Source: Burkholderiales bacterium
GTDB taxonomy: Bacteria > Pseudomonadota > Gammaproteobacteria > Burkholderiales > Burkholderiaceae_C
DNA length: 64,000 bases
NCBI GenBank assembly: GCA_016213325.1
Contig: JACRAY010000017.1
Location: forward strand, 109,671 to 173,670
Direction: 5' to 3'
Position 1 is the stretch's first letter. The number at the start of each line of letters is the position of its first letter. Positions 35,660-44,983 of the stretch are shown piece after piece. The translations under genes and the position numbers were made by a program. The notes beneath the pieces are model-generated. The model did not search any database, was not told the origin of the DNA, and worked only from the letters and a program-made list of their open reading frames with translations.

Positions 35660-36880
35660 CTAGTGCGCGGTCCACTGGATGGTGCTCAGGTCCACGCCGT
35701 CCTGGTACATCTCCCACAGCGGGCTCAGCTCACGCAGCTTGGCCACGTTGTGGCGGATCGTTTCGATCGCGTAGTCGATCTCCTGCTCGGTCGTGAAGCG
35801 GCCGATGGTCATGCGCAGGCTGCTGTGCGCCAGCTCGTCGCTGCGCCCCAGTGCGCGCAGCACATAACTGGGTTCCAGCGACGCCGACGTGCAGGCCGAG
35901 CCGGACGACACCGCCAGGCCCTTGATGCCCATGATGAGCGACTCGCCCTCGACGAAGTTGAAGCTGATGTTCAGGTTGTGCGGCACGCGCTGCTCGAGGT
36001 GGCCGTTGATGAACACCTGCTCCACGTCCTTCAGGCCGTCCAGCAGGCGCTGCTGCAGGCGGCGCGCATGCTCGATGTCCTTGCCCATCTCTTCCCGCGC
36101 GATGCGGAAGGCCTCGCCCATGCCCACGATCTGGTGGGTGGGCAGCGTGCCCGAGCGCATGCCGCGCTCGTGGCCGCCGCCGTGCATCTGCGCTTCGAGC
36201 CGCACGCGCGGCTTGCGGCGCACGTACAGCGCGCCTATGCCCTTGGGTCCGTAGGTCTTGTGCGACGCCAGGCTCATCAGGTCGACCGGCAGCTTCTTGA
36301 TGTCGATCTCGACCTTGCCCGTCGCCTGTGCGGCATCGACGTGGAAGATGATGCCCTTCTCGCGGCAGATCGCGCCCAGCGCCGGGATGTCCTGCACCAC
36401 GCCGATCTCGTTGTTCACGTACATCACGCTCACGACGATGGTGTCGGGCCGCAGCGCCGCCCGGAACTTGTCCAGGTCGAGCAGGCCGTCTTCCTGCACG
36501 TCGAGGTAGGTCACCTCGAAGCCCTGCCGCTCCAGCTCGCGCATGGTGTCCAGCACGGCCTTGTGCTCGGTCTTCACCGTGATGAGGTGCTTGCCCTTCG
36601 ACTTGTAGAAGTGGGCCGCGCCCTTCAGCGCCAGGTTGTTGGATTCGGTCGCACCCGACGTCCACACGATCTCGCGCGGGTCGGCACCGATCAGGTCGGC
36701 GACCTGCTGGCGGGCCTTCTCCACGGCTTCTTCCGCCTCCCAGCCCCACGCGTGGCTGCGCGAAGCGGGGTTGCCGAAATGCTCGCGCAGCCAGGGGATC
36801 ATCGCGTCGACGACGCGCGGGTCCACCGGCGTCGTGGCGCCGTAATCCATGTAGATCGGAAAGTGCGGTGTCGTGTCCAT
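35660..36880 (-). CDS. iscS: Cysteine desulfurase IscS
   Basis: A 406-residue PLP enzyme producing persulfide from cysteine for Fe-S clusters and tRNA thiolation. [13 protein letters not shown] opens the fold, the PLP lysine is in [12 protein letters not shown], and the catalytic cysteine is in the loop [17 protein letters not shown]. Length and loop are of the IscS (group I) type. It follows iscR by 71 bp. Confidence 0.97.
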   Translation of the reverse strand: MDTTPHFPIYMDYGATTPVDPRVVDAMIPWLREHFGNPASRSHAWGWEAEEAVEKARQQVADLIGADPREIVWTSGATESNNLALKGAAHFYKSKGKHLITVKTEHKAVLDTMRELERQGFEVTYLDVQEDGLLDLDKFRAALRPDTIVVSVMYVNNEIGVVQDIPALGAICREKGIIFHVDAAQATGKVEIDIKKLPVDLMSLASHKTYGPKGIGALYVRRKPRVRLEAQMHGGGHERGMRSGTLPTHQIVGMGEAFRIAREEMGKDIEHARRLQQRLLDGLKDVEQVFINGHLEQRVPHNLNISFNFVEGESLIMGIKGLAVSSGSACTSASLEPSYVLRALGRSDELAHSSLRMTIGRFTTEQEIDYAIETIRHNVAKLRELSPLWEMYQDGVDLSTIQWTAH

Positions 36881-36951
36881 GTTGCTGGCGCTTTTTCTAA
36901 TGCTGGCTGCCCTGCGGCCCGTTGACCGGTGTCAATCGCCGCCAAGAATCC

Positions 36952-37488
36952 TTACTGCTTCACGAACGAGTTGCCGAGCGCGAAGACCGAGTTCGGCGCG
37001 TTCACGCGGATCGGCTTGACCACCGGCTGGCTCGAGATCGCGCGCTTGGGCGCCGGCTTGTCCTCGACCTGCACGCCCTTGGCGAGCTGGTCGTCCACCA
37101 GCTTCTGCAGCGTGACGGAGTCCAGGAACTCGACCATGCGCTGGTTGAGCGCGGCCCACAGTTCGTGCGTCATGCAACGGCCGCCGTCGCCCTGGCAGTT
37201 TTCCTTGCCGCCGCACTGGGTGGCGTCGATCGGCTCGTCGACCGACACGATGATGTCGGCCACGGTGATCTCGCCGGCCTTGCGGCCCAGCGTGTAGCCG
37301 CCGCCCGGCCCGCGGGTGGACTCGACCAGCTCGTGGCGCCGCAGCTTGCCGAACAGCTGCTCCAGGTACGACAGGGAGATCTGTTGCCGCTGGCTGATCG
37401 CAGCCAGCGTGACGGGACCGTTGTTCTGGCGCAGGGCCAGGTCGATCATGGCGGTGACCGCGAAGCGGCCCTTGGTGGTGAGGCGCAT
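36952..37488 (-). CDS. iscR: Fe-S cluster regulator IscR
   Basis: A 178-residue Rrf2-family regulator, first gene of the isc operon. An N-terminal winged helix ([19 protein letters not shown]) is followed by the [2Fe-2S] ligands C92, C98, C105 and H108. The holo form represses isc; the apo form acts at other sites. AAGGAG precedes the ATG at 37488. An IscR-like site is visible upstream at 37543-37567, consistent with autoregulation. Confidence 0.96.
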   Translation of the reverse strand: MRLTTKGRFAVTAMIDLALRQNNGPVTLAAISQRQQISLSYLEQLFGKLRRHELVESTRGPGGGYTLGRKAGEITVADIIVSVDEPIDATQCGGKENCQGDGGRCMTHELWAALNQRMVEFLDSVTLQKLVDDQLAKGVQVEDKPAPKRAISSQPVVKPIRVNAPNSVFALGNSFVKQ

Positions 37489-37542
37489 AGTGACTCCTTC
37501 AGCCAGCCTTGCAAGCCATTGACTCTTCTGGCTTTTTCCGGG

Positions 37543-37567
37543 TTCCTGACTAATTCCCTCAAGTATA
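37543..37567 (-). promoter_or_regulatory. Putative IscR binding site and -10 element of the isc operon
   Basis: On the minus strand a TATACT -10-like hexamer runs into TTGA, and GTCAGG lies about 10 bp further on. This spacing resembles the type 1 IscR motif (two partly symmetric halves around an AT-rich centre). It lies about 55 bp before the iscR ATG. No convincing -35 was found. Confidence 0.5.
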
Positions 37568-37608
37568 CCCGAAAAGCCCCGGGGCCCGCTCAGGTACTCA
37601 GGAAATAG

Positions 37609-38088
37609 TCAGTCGAGGCTCTGCCGTACGTGGGCGAGCAGGCCTGCGCAGGCGGCCTCGACTTCGTTCAGCACGCGTTCGAAGCCGTCGGTGCTGCCGT
37701 AGTAGGGGTCCGCGACTTCTTCCGGGCTGTCCGGCGGCGCGAACTCCATCAGGCGCCTGAGCCTGTGCTCCTGGCCAGGCGGGCAGAGCCTTTCGAGCCG
37801 CTCGTAGTTGTCCCAGTCCATCGCCAGCACCAGGTCGAAGCGCTCGAAGTCGGCCCGTTCGACCTGCCGCGCGCGCAGCTGCGACAGGTCATAGCCGCGC
37901 AGCGACGCGTGGTGGGTGCTGCGCCGGTCGGGCGGCGAGCCCACGTGGTAGTCGTGCGTTCCGGCGGAGTCGATGCGGATGCGGTCCTGCAGGCCGGCCT
38001 GCTGCACGAGGTGGCGGAACACGCCTTCGGCAGTCGGGCTGCGGCAGATGTTGCCCATGCAGATCATGAGGATGGCGAAGTGTTTCAT
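37609..38088 (-). CDS. Low-molecular-weight protein tyrosine phosphatase
   Basis: A 159-residue phosphatase with the P-loop C10-M-G-N-I-C15-R16-S near the N-terminus and the acid loop in VADPYYGST. It dephosphorylates phosphotyrosine; no cognate kinase or polysaccharide locus is nearby. It lies directly upstream of iscR in the same orientation, a Burkholderiales arrangement, but the iscR promoter lies between them. The start is the ATG at 38088, near the inverted array. Confidence 0.93.
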   Translation of the reverse strand: MKHFAILMICMGNICRSPTAEGVFRHLVQQAGLQDRIRIDSAGTHDYHVGSPPDRRSTHHASLRGYDLSQLRARQVERADFERFDLVLAMDWDNYERLERLCPPGQEHRLRRLMEFAPPDSPEEVADPYYGSTDGFERVLNEVEAACAGLLAHVRQSLD

Positions 38089-38103
38089 CTATTGGCCTGG
38101 AAA

Positions 38104-38223
38104 GGAACGCAGAAGGCGCAGAAGTTGCGCAGAAGACGCTGAAGAACAGCCAAGAAACTTCATTTCAAAATTTCCTGACTTCCTTCTGCGTCTTCTGCGC
38201 AGTTTCTGCGTCTTCTGCGTTCC
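38104..38223. repeat. Inverted array of 9-bp units forming the 3' end of uvrB
   Basis: Left arm at 38104-38146 (repeats of CGCAGAAG) and right arm at 38180-38223 (repeats of CTTCTGCG). The right arm lies inside the uvrB reading frame and codes for its last residues; the centre provides the uvrB stop. Same family as 34816-34910. Confidence 0.85.
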
Positions 38224-40321
38224 ATTTCTTGCCGGGGACTATGGGCACCACATTGTCGTGCACCACCGCCCCAAACGCCTGCTGCTTCAGCAAAGCCAGC
38301 TGGTCGCGCACGCGGGCCGCCTTCTCGAACTCGAGGTTGCGGGCATGCTCCATCATCTGCTTCTCGAGCCGCTTGATCTCCTTGGCCACGTCCTTCTCGG
38401 ACATGTCCTCGACCATCGCGCGCTGCAGCTCCTGCTTTTCCATCTCGCGGCTGGCCGCGGCGCTGTAGACGCCGTCGATCAGGTCGCGCACTTCCTTCAC
38501 GATGCTGCGCGGCGTGATGCCGTTGGCCGCGTTGAAGGCGATCTGCTTGGCGCGCCGCCGCTCGGTTTCGCCGATGGCCTTCTTCATCGACTCGGTCATG
38601 TTGTCGGCATACAGGATCGCCCGGCCGTTCAGGTGCCGCGCCGCGCGCCCGATGGTCTGGATGAGCGAGCGCTCGGCCCGCAGGAACCCTTCCTTGTCGG
38701 CGTCGAGGATGGCGACCAGCGACACCTCGGGGATGTCCAGGCCTTCGCGCAACAGGTTGATGCCCACCAGCACGTCGAAAGTGCCCAGCCGCAGGTCGCG
38801 CAGGATCTCCACCCGCTCCACCGTGTCGATGTCGCTGTGCAGGTAACGCACCTTCACGCCGTTGTCGGCCAGGTAGTCGGTGAGCTGCTCCGCCATGCGC
38901 TTGGTCAGCGTGGTGATCAGCACGCGCTCGTTCTTCTTCACGCGGTCGTGGATTTCCTGCAGCACGTCGTCGACCTGGTGGGTCGCGGGGCGCACTTCCA
39001 CCTGCGGGTCGACCAGGCCGGTGGGCCGCACCAGCTGTTCGACCACGTTGCCGGCGTGCGTCTTCTCGTAGTCGGCGGGCGTGGCCGAAACGAAGATGAC
39101 CTGCCGCATGCGCGCCTCGAACTCCTCGAACTTCAGCGGCCGGTTGTCCAGCGCCGAGGGCAGGCGGAAGCCGTACTCGACCAGCGTGGTCTTGCGCGCC
39201 CGGTCGCCGTTGTACATGCCGCCCAGCTGGCCGATCATCTGGTGGCTTTCGTCCAGGAACATGATCGCGTCCTTGGGCAGGTAGTCCGTCAGCGTCGACG
39301 GCGGCTGCCCGGGCGCTGCGCCCGACAGGTGGCGCGTGTAGTTCTCGATGCCCTTGCAGTGGCCCAGCTCCGACAGCATTTCCAGGTCGAAGCGGGTGCG
39401 CTGCTCGAGACGCTGCGCCTCGACCAGCTTGCCCTCGGATACGAAAAACTTGAGCCGCTCGTCCAGCTCGAGCTTGATCGACTCCACCGCGCCCAGCACC
39501 TTCTCGCGCGGCGTCACGTAGTGGCTGGACGGGTAGATCGTGAAGCGCGGCACCTTCTGCCGGATGCGGCCAGTCAGCGGGTCGAACAGCTGCAGCGCCT
39601 CGACCTCGTCGTCGAACAGCTCGATGCGCACCGCCAGTTCGGAGTGTTCGGCCGGGAACACGTCGATGGTGTCGCCGCGCACGCGGAAAGTGCCGCGCGA
39701 GAAGTCCTGCTCGTTGCGGTTGTACTGCATGCGGATCAGCTGGCCGATGACGTCGCGCTGGCCGACCTTGTCGCCCACCCGCAGGATGAAGCGCATCTGC
39801 GTGTAGTCCTCCGGGGCGCCGATGCCGTAGATGGCGCTCACCGTCGCCACGATCACCGTGTCGCGCCGCTCCAGCACGCTCTTGGTGGCCGACAGGCGCA
39901 TCTGCTCGATGTGCTCGTTGATCGAGCTGTCCTTCTCGATGAACAGGTCGCGTTGCGGGACGTACGCCTCGGGCTGGTAGTAGTCGTAGTAGCTGACGAA
40001 GTACTCGACGGCGTTGTGCGGGAAGAACTCGCGGAATTCGGAGTACAGCTGCGCGGCCAGCGTCTTGTTGGGCGCAAAGACGATGGCGGGCCTGCCCAGC
40101 CGCGCGATGACGTTGGCCATGGTGAAGGTCTTGCCCGAGCCGGTCACCCCCAGCAGCGTCTGGAACACCTCGCCGTCGTTGACGCCTTCGACCAGCTTGT
40201 CGATGGCCAGCGGCTGGTCGCCGGCCGGGGGGTACGGCTGGAACAGCTCGAAGGGCGAGCCGGGGTAGGTGATGAACTCGCCCGGCTTCTGCGGGGCAAC
40301 GACTTCGGCTAGGTCGGGCAT
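38165..40321 (-). CDS. uvrB: UvrABC excinuclease subunit B
   Basis: A 718-residue DNA damage-verification helicase-like protein. It has Walker A GVTGSGKT (K64), the beta-hairpin [15 protein letters not shown], helicase motifs including LDESHQ, and a C-terminal UVR domain that contacts UvrC. The protein is longer than usual: the last 19 or so residues (after IVPGKKW) read [18 protein letters not shown] and come from the palindromic array at 38104-38223. No LexA-type box was seen in the 88-bp gap to tyrB. Confidence 0.96.
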   Translation of the reverse strand: MPDLAEVVAPQKPGEFITYPGSPFELFQPYPPAGDQPLAIDKLVEGVNDGEVFQTLLGVTGSGKTFTMANVIARLGRPAIVFAPNKTLAAQLYSEFREFFPHNAVEYFVSYYDYYQPEAYVPQRDLFIEKDSSINEHIEQMRLSATKSVLERRDTVIVATVSAIYGIGAPEDYTQMRFILRVGDKVGQRDVIGQLIRMQYNRNEQDFSRGTFRVRGDTIDVFPAEHSELAVRIELFDDEVEALQLFDPLTGRIRQKVPRFTIYPSSHYVTPREKVLGAVESIKLELDERLKFFVSEGKLVEAQRLEQRTRFDLEMLSELGHCKGIENYTRHLSGAAPGQPPSTLTDYLPKDAIMFLDESHQMIGQLGGMYNGDRARKTTLVEYGFRLPSALDNRPLKFEEFEARMRQVIFVSATPADYEKTHAGNVVEQLVRPTGLVDPQVEVRPATHQVDDVLQEIHDRVKKNERVLITTLTKRMAEQLTDYLADNGVKVRYLHSDIDTVERVEILRDLRLGTFDVLVGINLLREGLDIPEVSLVAILDADKEGFLRAERSLIQTIGRAARHLNGRAILYADNMTESMKKAIGETERRRAKQIAFNAANGITPRSIVKEVRDLIDGVYSAAASREMEKQELQRAMVEDMSEKDVAKEIKRLEKQMMEHARNLEFEKAARVRDQLALLKQQAFGAVVHDNVVPIVPGKKWNAEDAETAQKTQKEVRKF

Positions 40322-40409
40322 TTAACTCAATTGACTAAAATCGGGGCAGCCGGCCAGCGTACATCATCGGGCGGCTCCTTCGCTACTGACATCCCAAAGG
40401 CACTTTCAC

Positions 40410-41606
40410 ATGTCCCTGTTCCAAGCCGTCGAAATGGCCCCCCGTGATCCGATCCTCGGACTCAACGAGCAGTTCAATGCCGACACCAACGCCCGCAAGG
40501 TGAACCTGGGCGTGGGGGTGTACTACGACGACAACGGCAAGCTGCCGCTGCTGCAGTGCGTGCAGAAAGCCGAGCAGCAGATGATGGAAGCGCCCAAGCC
40601 CCGCGGCTACCTGCCGATCGACGGCATTGCCGCGTACGACTCGGCGGTGAAGAACCTCGTATTTGGGGCCGGCAGCGAGCCTGTCAAGAGCGGCCGCGTG
40701 GCCACCATCCAGGCGCTGGGCGGCACCGGCGGGCTGAAGGTCGGCGCCGACTTCCTCAAGCAGGTGAACCCCAACGCCAAGGTGCTCATCAGCGACCCGA
40801 GCTGGGAGAATCACCGCGCCCTGTTCACGCGCGCCGGCTTCCCGGTCGAGACGTACCCGTACTACAACGCGGCGAAGCGCGGCATCGACTTCGACGGGAT
40901 GATCACGTCGCTGAACGTCGCCGAACCCGGCACCATCGTCGTGCTGCACGCTTGCTGCCACAACCCGACGGGCTACGACCTGACGCCCGCCCAGTGGGAC
41001 CAGGTGATCGCGGCCGTCAAGAGCCGCCGGCTCATCCCGTTCCTGGACATGGCCTACCAGGGGTTCGGGCATGGCATCGTGGAAGACGGCGCGGTCATCG
41101 CCAAGTTCGTGAATGCCGGCGAAGACTTCTTCGTGTCGACCTCGTTCTCCAAGAGCTTCAGCCTCTACGGCGAGCGCGTGGGCGCCCTGTCGGTGCTGTG
41201 CTCGACCAAGGAAGAGGCCGACCGCGTGCTGTCGCAGCTGAAGATCGCGATCCGCACCAACTACAGCAACCCGCCGACGCACGGCGCGCAGGTGGTGGCT
41301 ACGGTGCTCAACACGCCTGAGCTGCGTGCGCTGTGGGAGAAGGAGCTGGCCGACATGCGCACCCGCATCAAGCAGATGCGCGTGGCGCTAGTCGAAAAGC
41401 TCAAGGGCGCCGGTGTCAAGCAGGACATGGAATTCATCACCGACCAGATCGGCATGTTCAGCTACTCGGGACTCACCAAGGACCAGATGGTGCGCCTGCG
41501 CGACGAGTTCGGCGTGTACGGCGTGGACAGCGGGCGCATCTGCGTGGCGGCGCTGAACAGCAAGAACATCGACTACGTCTGCGAGTCGATCGCCAAGGTG
41601 GTCTAG
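40410..41606 (+). CDS. tyrB: Aromatic-amino-acid/aspartate aminotransferase
   Basis: A 398-residue class I PLP aminotransferase of the AspC/TyrB subgroup. The N-terminus MSLFQAVEMAPRDPILGLNE is typical, the PLP lysine is K248 in STSFSKSFSLYGER, and HACCHNPTGYDL and NYSNPPTHG are conserved. It transfers amino groups among aspartate, aromatic amino acids and 2-oxoglutarate; AspC is the alternative name. Divergent from uvrB; its stop overlaps that of the convergent dioxygenase gene by CTAG. Confidence 0.92.
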   Translation: MSLFQAVEMAPRDPILGLNEQFNADTNARKVNLGVGVYYDDNGKLPLLQCVQKAEQQMMEAPKPRGYLPIDGIAAYDSAVKNLVFGAGSEPVKSGRVATIQALGGTGGLKVGADFLKQVNPNAKVLISDPSWENHRALFTRAGFPVETYPYYNAAKRGIDFDGMITSLNVAEPGTIVVLHACCHNPTGYDLTPAQWDQVIAAVKSRRLIPFLDMAYQGFGHGIVEDGAVIAKFVNAGEDFFVSTSFSKSFSLYGERVGALSVLCSTKEEADRVLSQLKIAIRTNYSNPPTHGAQVVATVLNTPELRALWEKELADMRTRIKQMRVALVEKLKGAGVKQDMEFITDQIGMFSYSGLTKDQMVRLRDEFGVYGVDSGRICVAALNSKNIDYVCESIAKVV

Positions 41607-42403
41607 CCCCAGACGATCGACCGCATCGCGATCGATCCGCCCTGGTAGCTCTCGTTGAAGAACCGAACCGGCTCGCCCGGTTCCGCGGCGCCGGCGGCAT
41701 ACAGCAGCGGCAGGTAGTGGTCGTGCGTCGGCTGTGACTGCTGTGCCGCCAGCCCCTGCTGCTTGAAGTTGGCCAGCTCCGCGAGCTCACCGGCCTGCAC
41801 CTTCTCGCCGACCCAGCGGTCGAAAGCCACCGCCCAGTCGTAGGCCTGGTTGGCGGCCAAGTCCCGGCGCATGGTGCGCAGGTTGTGCACGGAGTTGCCG
41901 CTGCCGACCACCAGCACGCCCTCGTCGCGCAAGGCCCGCAGCTTCTGCCCGATGGCGAAGTGCTCTCCCGGCGGGCGGCCGTAGTCCATGCTGAGCTGGA
42001 CCACCGGGATGTCGGCCTCGGGGAACATCGGCTTCAGCACGCCCCAGGTGCCGTGGTCGAGCCCCCACTCGGACTCATCGAGCCCCACATCCCCCAGCAG
42101 TTGGGCAATGCGGCGCGCTTCGCCTGGGGCGCCCGGTGCCGGGTACTGCTGGTCGAACAGCTCTTGCGGGAAGCCGCCGAAGTCGTGGATGGTCTTCGGT
42201 TGCTCCATCGCCGTCAGCCACCAGCCCTGGGTCAGCCAGTGGGCCGAGACCGCCAGCACCAGCCCTGGCTTGGGCCACTTCACGCCGAACTCGCGCCCGA
42301 GCGCCTGCCACGACCGGCGGAACTCGTTGTCCTCTATGGCGTTCATGGGGCTGCCGTGGCCGAGGAACAGCACGGGCTGGCGCGTGGCGGGAGCTTGGCT
42401 CAT
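41603..42403 (-). CDS. ygiD: DODA-type extradiol dioxygenase (YgiD/LigB family)
   Basis: A 266-residue class III extradiol dioxygenase. Zinc/iron ligands are expected at H16 (LFLGHGSPM), in VSAHWL and in GSGNSVHNLR. E. coli YgiD cleaves 4,5-DOPA; the physiological substrate is uncertain. It meets tyrB tail-to-tail with a 4-bp CTAG overlap of stops and is divergent from phaZ across 134 bp. Confidence 0.9.
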   Translation of the reverse strand: MSQAPATRQPVLFLGHGSPMNAIEDNEFRRSWQALGREFGVKWPKPGLVLAVSAHWLTQGWWLTAMEQPKTIHDFGGFPQELFDQQYPAPGAPGEARRIAQLLGDVGLDESEWGLDHGTWGVLKPMFPEADIPVVQLSMDYGRPPGEHFAIGQKLRALRDEGVLVVGSGNSVHNLRTMRRDLAANQAYDWAVAFDRWVGEKVQAGELAELANFKQQGLAAQQSQPTHDHYLPLLYAAGAAEPGEPVRFFNESYQGGSIAMRSIVWG

Positions 42404-42505
42404 CTGAAGTCCTTACTTCTTATAACGGAAGTGTCCGACGAAGTTCCGCATGTGACACCTCAACATTAGTGGTTCTACTGGCCTGCGCATATAGGTATCG
42501 GCTGG

Positions 42506-42520
42506 TATATTGCAATGCAA
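42506..42520 (+). promoter_or_regulatory. phaZ promoter region with TTGCAATGCAA palindrome
   Basis: A TATATT hexamer (42506-42511) overlaps the perfect palindrome TTGCA-A-TGCAA (42510-42520), 17 bp before the phaZ ATG. TGCA-rich palindromes are known binding sites of the PHB-responsive repressor PhaR in related bacteria, so control by PhaR is plausible. No good -35 was seen. Confidence 0.5.
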
Positions 42521-42537
42521 CAATCAAAGGTACGACG

Positions 42538-43848
42538 ATGCTTTACCAGATCTACGAAGCGCAGCGCTCCCTGATGGAGCCGTTTGCCGATTTCGCGCAG
42601 GCGGCTTCGAAGCTGTACAGCAACCCGCTGACCCCTTTCGGCTCGCACCCGATGGCCCAACGCGTCTCGGCCGGCTACGACCTGATGTACCGGCTGGGCA
42701 AGGACTACGAGAAGCCCGAGTTCGGCATCAAGACGATAGACGTCGAGGGCACCGAGATCGCCATCCACGAGCGCGTCGAAATCGACAAGCCGTTCTGCGA
42801 GCTGCGCCGCTTCAAGCGCTTCACCGACGACCCCGACACGCTGGTGCGCCTGAAGGGGCAGCCCGCCGTGCTGATCGTGGCGCCGCTCTCGGGCCACTAC
42901 GCCACCCTGCTGCGCGACACGGTCAAGACCATGCTGCGCGACCACAAGGTCTACATCACCGACTGGAAGAACGCGCGCATGGTGCCGCTGGAGGATGGCG
43001 AGTTCCACCTCGACGACTACGTGCACTACGTCGAGGACTTCATCCGCCACCTGCAGGGCATCTACGGCAACTGCCATGTGATCAGCGTGTGCCAGCCCAC
43101 CGTACCGGTGCTGGCCGCCGTGTCGCTGATGGCGTCGCGCGGCGAGCCCACCCCGCTCACCATGACGATGATGGGCGGCCCCATCGACGCGCGCAAGTCG
43201 CCCACCGCGGTGAACAACCTGGCCATGAACAAGAGCTTCGAGTGGTTCGAGGCCAACGTCATCTACCGCGTGCCGCCCAACTTCCCCGGCGCCGGCCGAC
43301 GCGTCTACCCCGGCTTCATGCAGCACGCGGGCTTCGTGGCGATGAACCCCGACCGCCACCTGTCGAGCCACTACGACTACTTCAAGCACCTGATCGCCGG
43401 CGACGACACCAACGCCGAGGCGCACCGCCAGTTCTACGACGAGTACAACGCCGTGCTGGACATGGACGCGGACTACTACCTGGAAACCATCCGGGTCGTG
43501 TTCCAGGAGTTCGCGCTGGTCAACGGCACCTGGGACGTGATCAACGCCGAAGGCGACCTGGAACGCGTGCGGCCCGAAGACATCACCACCACGGCGCACT
43601 TCACGATCGAGGGCGAGCTGGACGACATCTCGGGCAGCGGCCAGACCGAAGCGGCGCACGACCTGTGCTTCAACGTGCCCAAGGCACGCCAGAAGCACCT
43701 GGAGGTCAAGGGCGCGGGCCACTACGGCATCTTCAGCGGCCGCCGCTGGCGCGACGTGGTTTACCCGCAGGTGCGCGACTTCATCCTGCAATACAACGAC
43801 GGGCCGGGCGCCAAGCCCAAGCGCGCGAACGGCTCGCGCCGGGGATGA
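42538..43848 (+). CDS. phaZ: Intracellular polyhydroxyalkanoate depolymerase
   Basis: A 436-residue PhaZa1-type depolymerase that mobilises stored PHB granules in the cytoplasm. In place of a lipase-box serine, the nucleophile is C185 in [11 protein letters not shown], as in Ralstonia/Cupriavidus PhaZa1. [16 protein letters not shown] at the start and [16 protein letters not shown] with the catalytic His near the end are conserved. Its stop overlaps the RnfB-like gene start (ATGA). Confidence 0.95.
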   Translation: MLYQIYEAQRSLMEPFADFAQAASKLYSNPLTPFGSHPMAQRVSAGYDLMYRLGKDYEKPEFGIKTIDVEGTEIAIHERVEIDKPFCELRRFKRFTDDPDTLVRLKGQPAVLIVAPLSGHYATLLRDTVKTMLRDHKVYITDWKNARMVPLEDGEFHLDDYVHYVEDFIRHLQGIYGNCHVISVCQPTVPVLAAVSLMASRGEPTPLTMTMMGGPIDARKSPTAVNNLAMNKSFEWFEANVIYRVPPNFPGAGRRVYPGFMQHAGFVAMNPDRHLSSHYDYFKHLIAGDDTNAEAHRQFYDEYNAVLDMDADYYLETIRVVFQEFALVNGTWDVINAEGDLERVRPEDITTTAHFTIEGELDDISGSGQTEAAHDLCFNVPKARQKHLEVKGAGHYGIFSGRRWRDVVYPQVRDFILQYNDGPGAKPKRANGSRRG

Positions 43849-44486
43849 GCCCGCAGGCGGCAGCGATCCATGCCGCCCTGCCCCAGACCCAGTGCACGCG
43901 CTGCGGTTACCCGGACTGCGCCGGGTATGCGCAAGCCATTGCCGCGGGCGAAGCTGCGATCAACCAGTGCCCGCCGGGCGGGGCTGAGGGCGTACGACGG
44001 CTATCGGCGCTGACCGGCAAGCCGGTCATTCCCCTCAACCCCGACAACGGCGCCGAAGCGCCCCGTACCGTCGCGGTCATCGACGAGGCATGGTGCATCG
44101 GCTGCACGCTTTGCATCGAGGCCTGCCCCACCGACGCGATCGTGGGGACCAACAAGCTGATGCACACGGTGGTGGAGCCGTACTGCACAGGGTGCGAGCT
44201 GTGCATCCCGGTGTGCCCGGTGGACTGCATCTCGCTGGAGAACGTCACGGGCGAGCGCACCGGGTGGGATGCTTGGTCGCAGCCGCAGGCCGACGAGGCG
44301 CGCGGGCGCTACGAGTTCCGGCAATGGCGGCTACAGCGCGAGGCGGCGGAGCACGACGAACGCCTGGAAGAGAAAGCGCAGGCCAAGCTGGCGGACTTGC
44401 CGAACCTGACCCAGGGCGATGACGTCGAGCGGAAGCGGGCCGTGATCGAAGCGGCGCTGGCGCGGGCTCGGGCAAAGCGGTCTTGA
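43845..44486 (+). CDS. rsxB: RnfB-like iron-sulfur protein
   Basis: A 213-residue soluble ferredoxin-type protein. An N-terminal 4Fe-4S domain ([13 protein letters not shown] with C17, C20, C25, C42) is followed by two 4Fe-4S motifs, [12 protein letters not shown] and [12 protein letters not shown], and a charged helical tail. It matches the stand-alone RnfB/RsxB of betaproteobacteria, which lack the membrane Rnf subunits; it has no membrane anchor. It overlaps the phaZ stop (ATGA). Confidence 0.9.
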   Translation: MSPQAAAIHAALPQTQCTRCGYPDCAGYAQAIAAGEAAINQCPPGGAEGVRRLSALTGKPVIPLNPDNGAEAPRTVAVIDEAWCIGCTLCIEACPTDAIVGTNKLMHTVVEPYCTGCELCIPVCPVDCISLENVTGERTGWDAWSQPQADEARGRYEFRQWRLQREAAEHDERLEEKAQAKLADLPNLTQGDDVERKRAVIEAALARARAKRS

Positions 44487-44512
44487 TGGTGGGCAGCTCC
44501 GCTGCCCACCAT
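44486..44512. terminator. Two-way hairpin terminator, repeated stem
   Basis: ATGGTGGGCAGC / GCTGCCCACCAT with a TCC loop, starting on the last base of the rsxB stop and followed by TT. It lies 1 bp from the stop of the convergent CBS gene. The same stem sequence recurs at 63613-63635. Confidence 0.75.
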
Positions 44513-44513
44513 T

Positions 44514-44954
44514 TCAACCCAGCGCGTCGTTCACCTGCTCATTGAACTCCGTCATCGACAGCGCCGTCCCGATCTCCCGCGGCAAGGCATCCCGCACCGA
44601 GAACACGCCCAGGATCTTGTTGCCCGGCGCCACGATGGGCAGGTGCCGGAAGCCGCGCTCGATCATGATGACCACCGCGTCGGCCACCAGCGTCTCGGGC
44701 GGCACGCACATCGGGTTGGGCGTCATCACTTCCGACAGCTTGGTCTTCTGCGGGTCCAGTGCCTTCGCGAGCACGCGCGTCATCAGGTCGCGCTCGGTCA
44801 CGATGCCCATCAGGCGATCGGGCGGCTCCATCACCAGGATGCTGCCGCAGTTGGCCCGCGTCATCGCGCAGGCGGCTTCCCATATGCTGTTGGCGGGCCC
44901 GAGGCTGAGCACGCGCTTCTGGGACATCGACTGGAAACAGGTCCGTTCGGCCAT
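44514..44954 (-). CDS. CBS-domain pair protein
   Basis: A 146-residue protein of two CBS domains (IVTERDLMTRVL in the first, LGVFSVRDALPRE in the second) and no other catalytic part. CBS pairs usually sense adenine nucleotides. AAGGAGG precedes the ATG at 44954. It is the last gene after the 2-oxoacid:ferredoxin oxidoreductase genes (29-bp gap), suggesting energy-state control of that enzyme (inference). Confidence 0.9.
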   Translation of the reverse strand: MAERTCFQSMSQKRVLSLGPANSIWEAACAMTRANCGSILVMEPPDRLMGIVTERDLMTRVLAKALDPQKTKLSEVMTPNPMCVPPETLVADAVVIMIERGFRHLPIVAPGNKILGVFSVRDALPREIGTALSMTEFNEQVNDALG

Positions 44955-44983
44955 GGTAGGCCTCCTTGGGTCGAAAGTCGCCC

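Noticed and set aside
38105..38160. Small protein coded by the left arm of the uvrB-end array
   Set aside because: Repetitive Ala/Glu/Lys-type translation of repeat units in several frames, without start and ribosome binding site; best explained as repeat DNA.
40322..40409. LexA/SOS box between uvrB and tyrB
   Set aside because: No CTGT-N8-ACAG or close variant is present; only a TTGACT hexamer without a matching -10 was seen.
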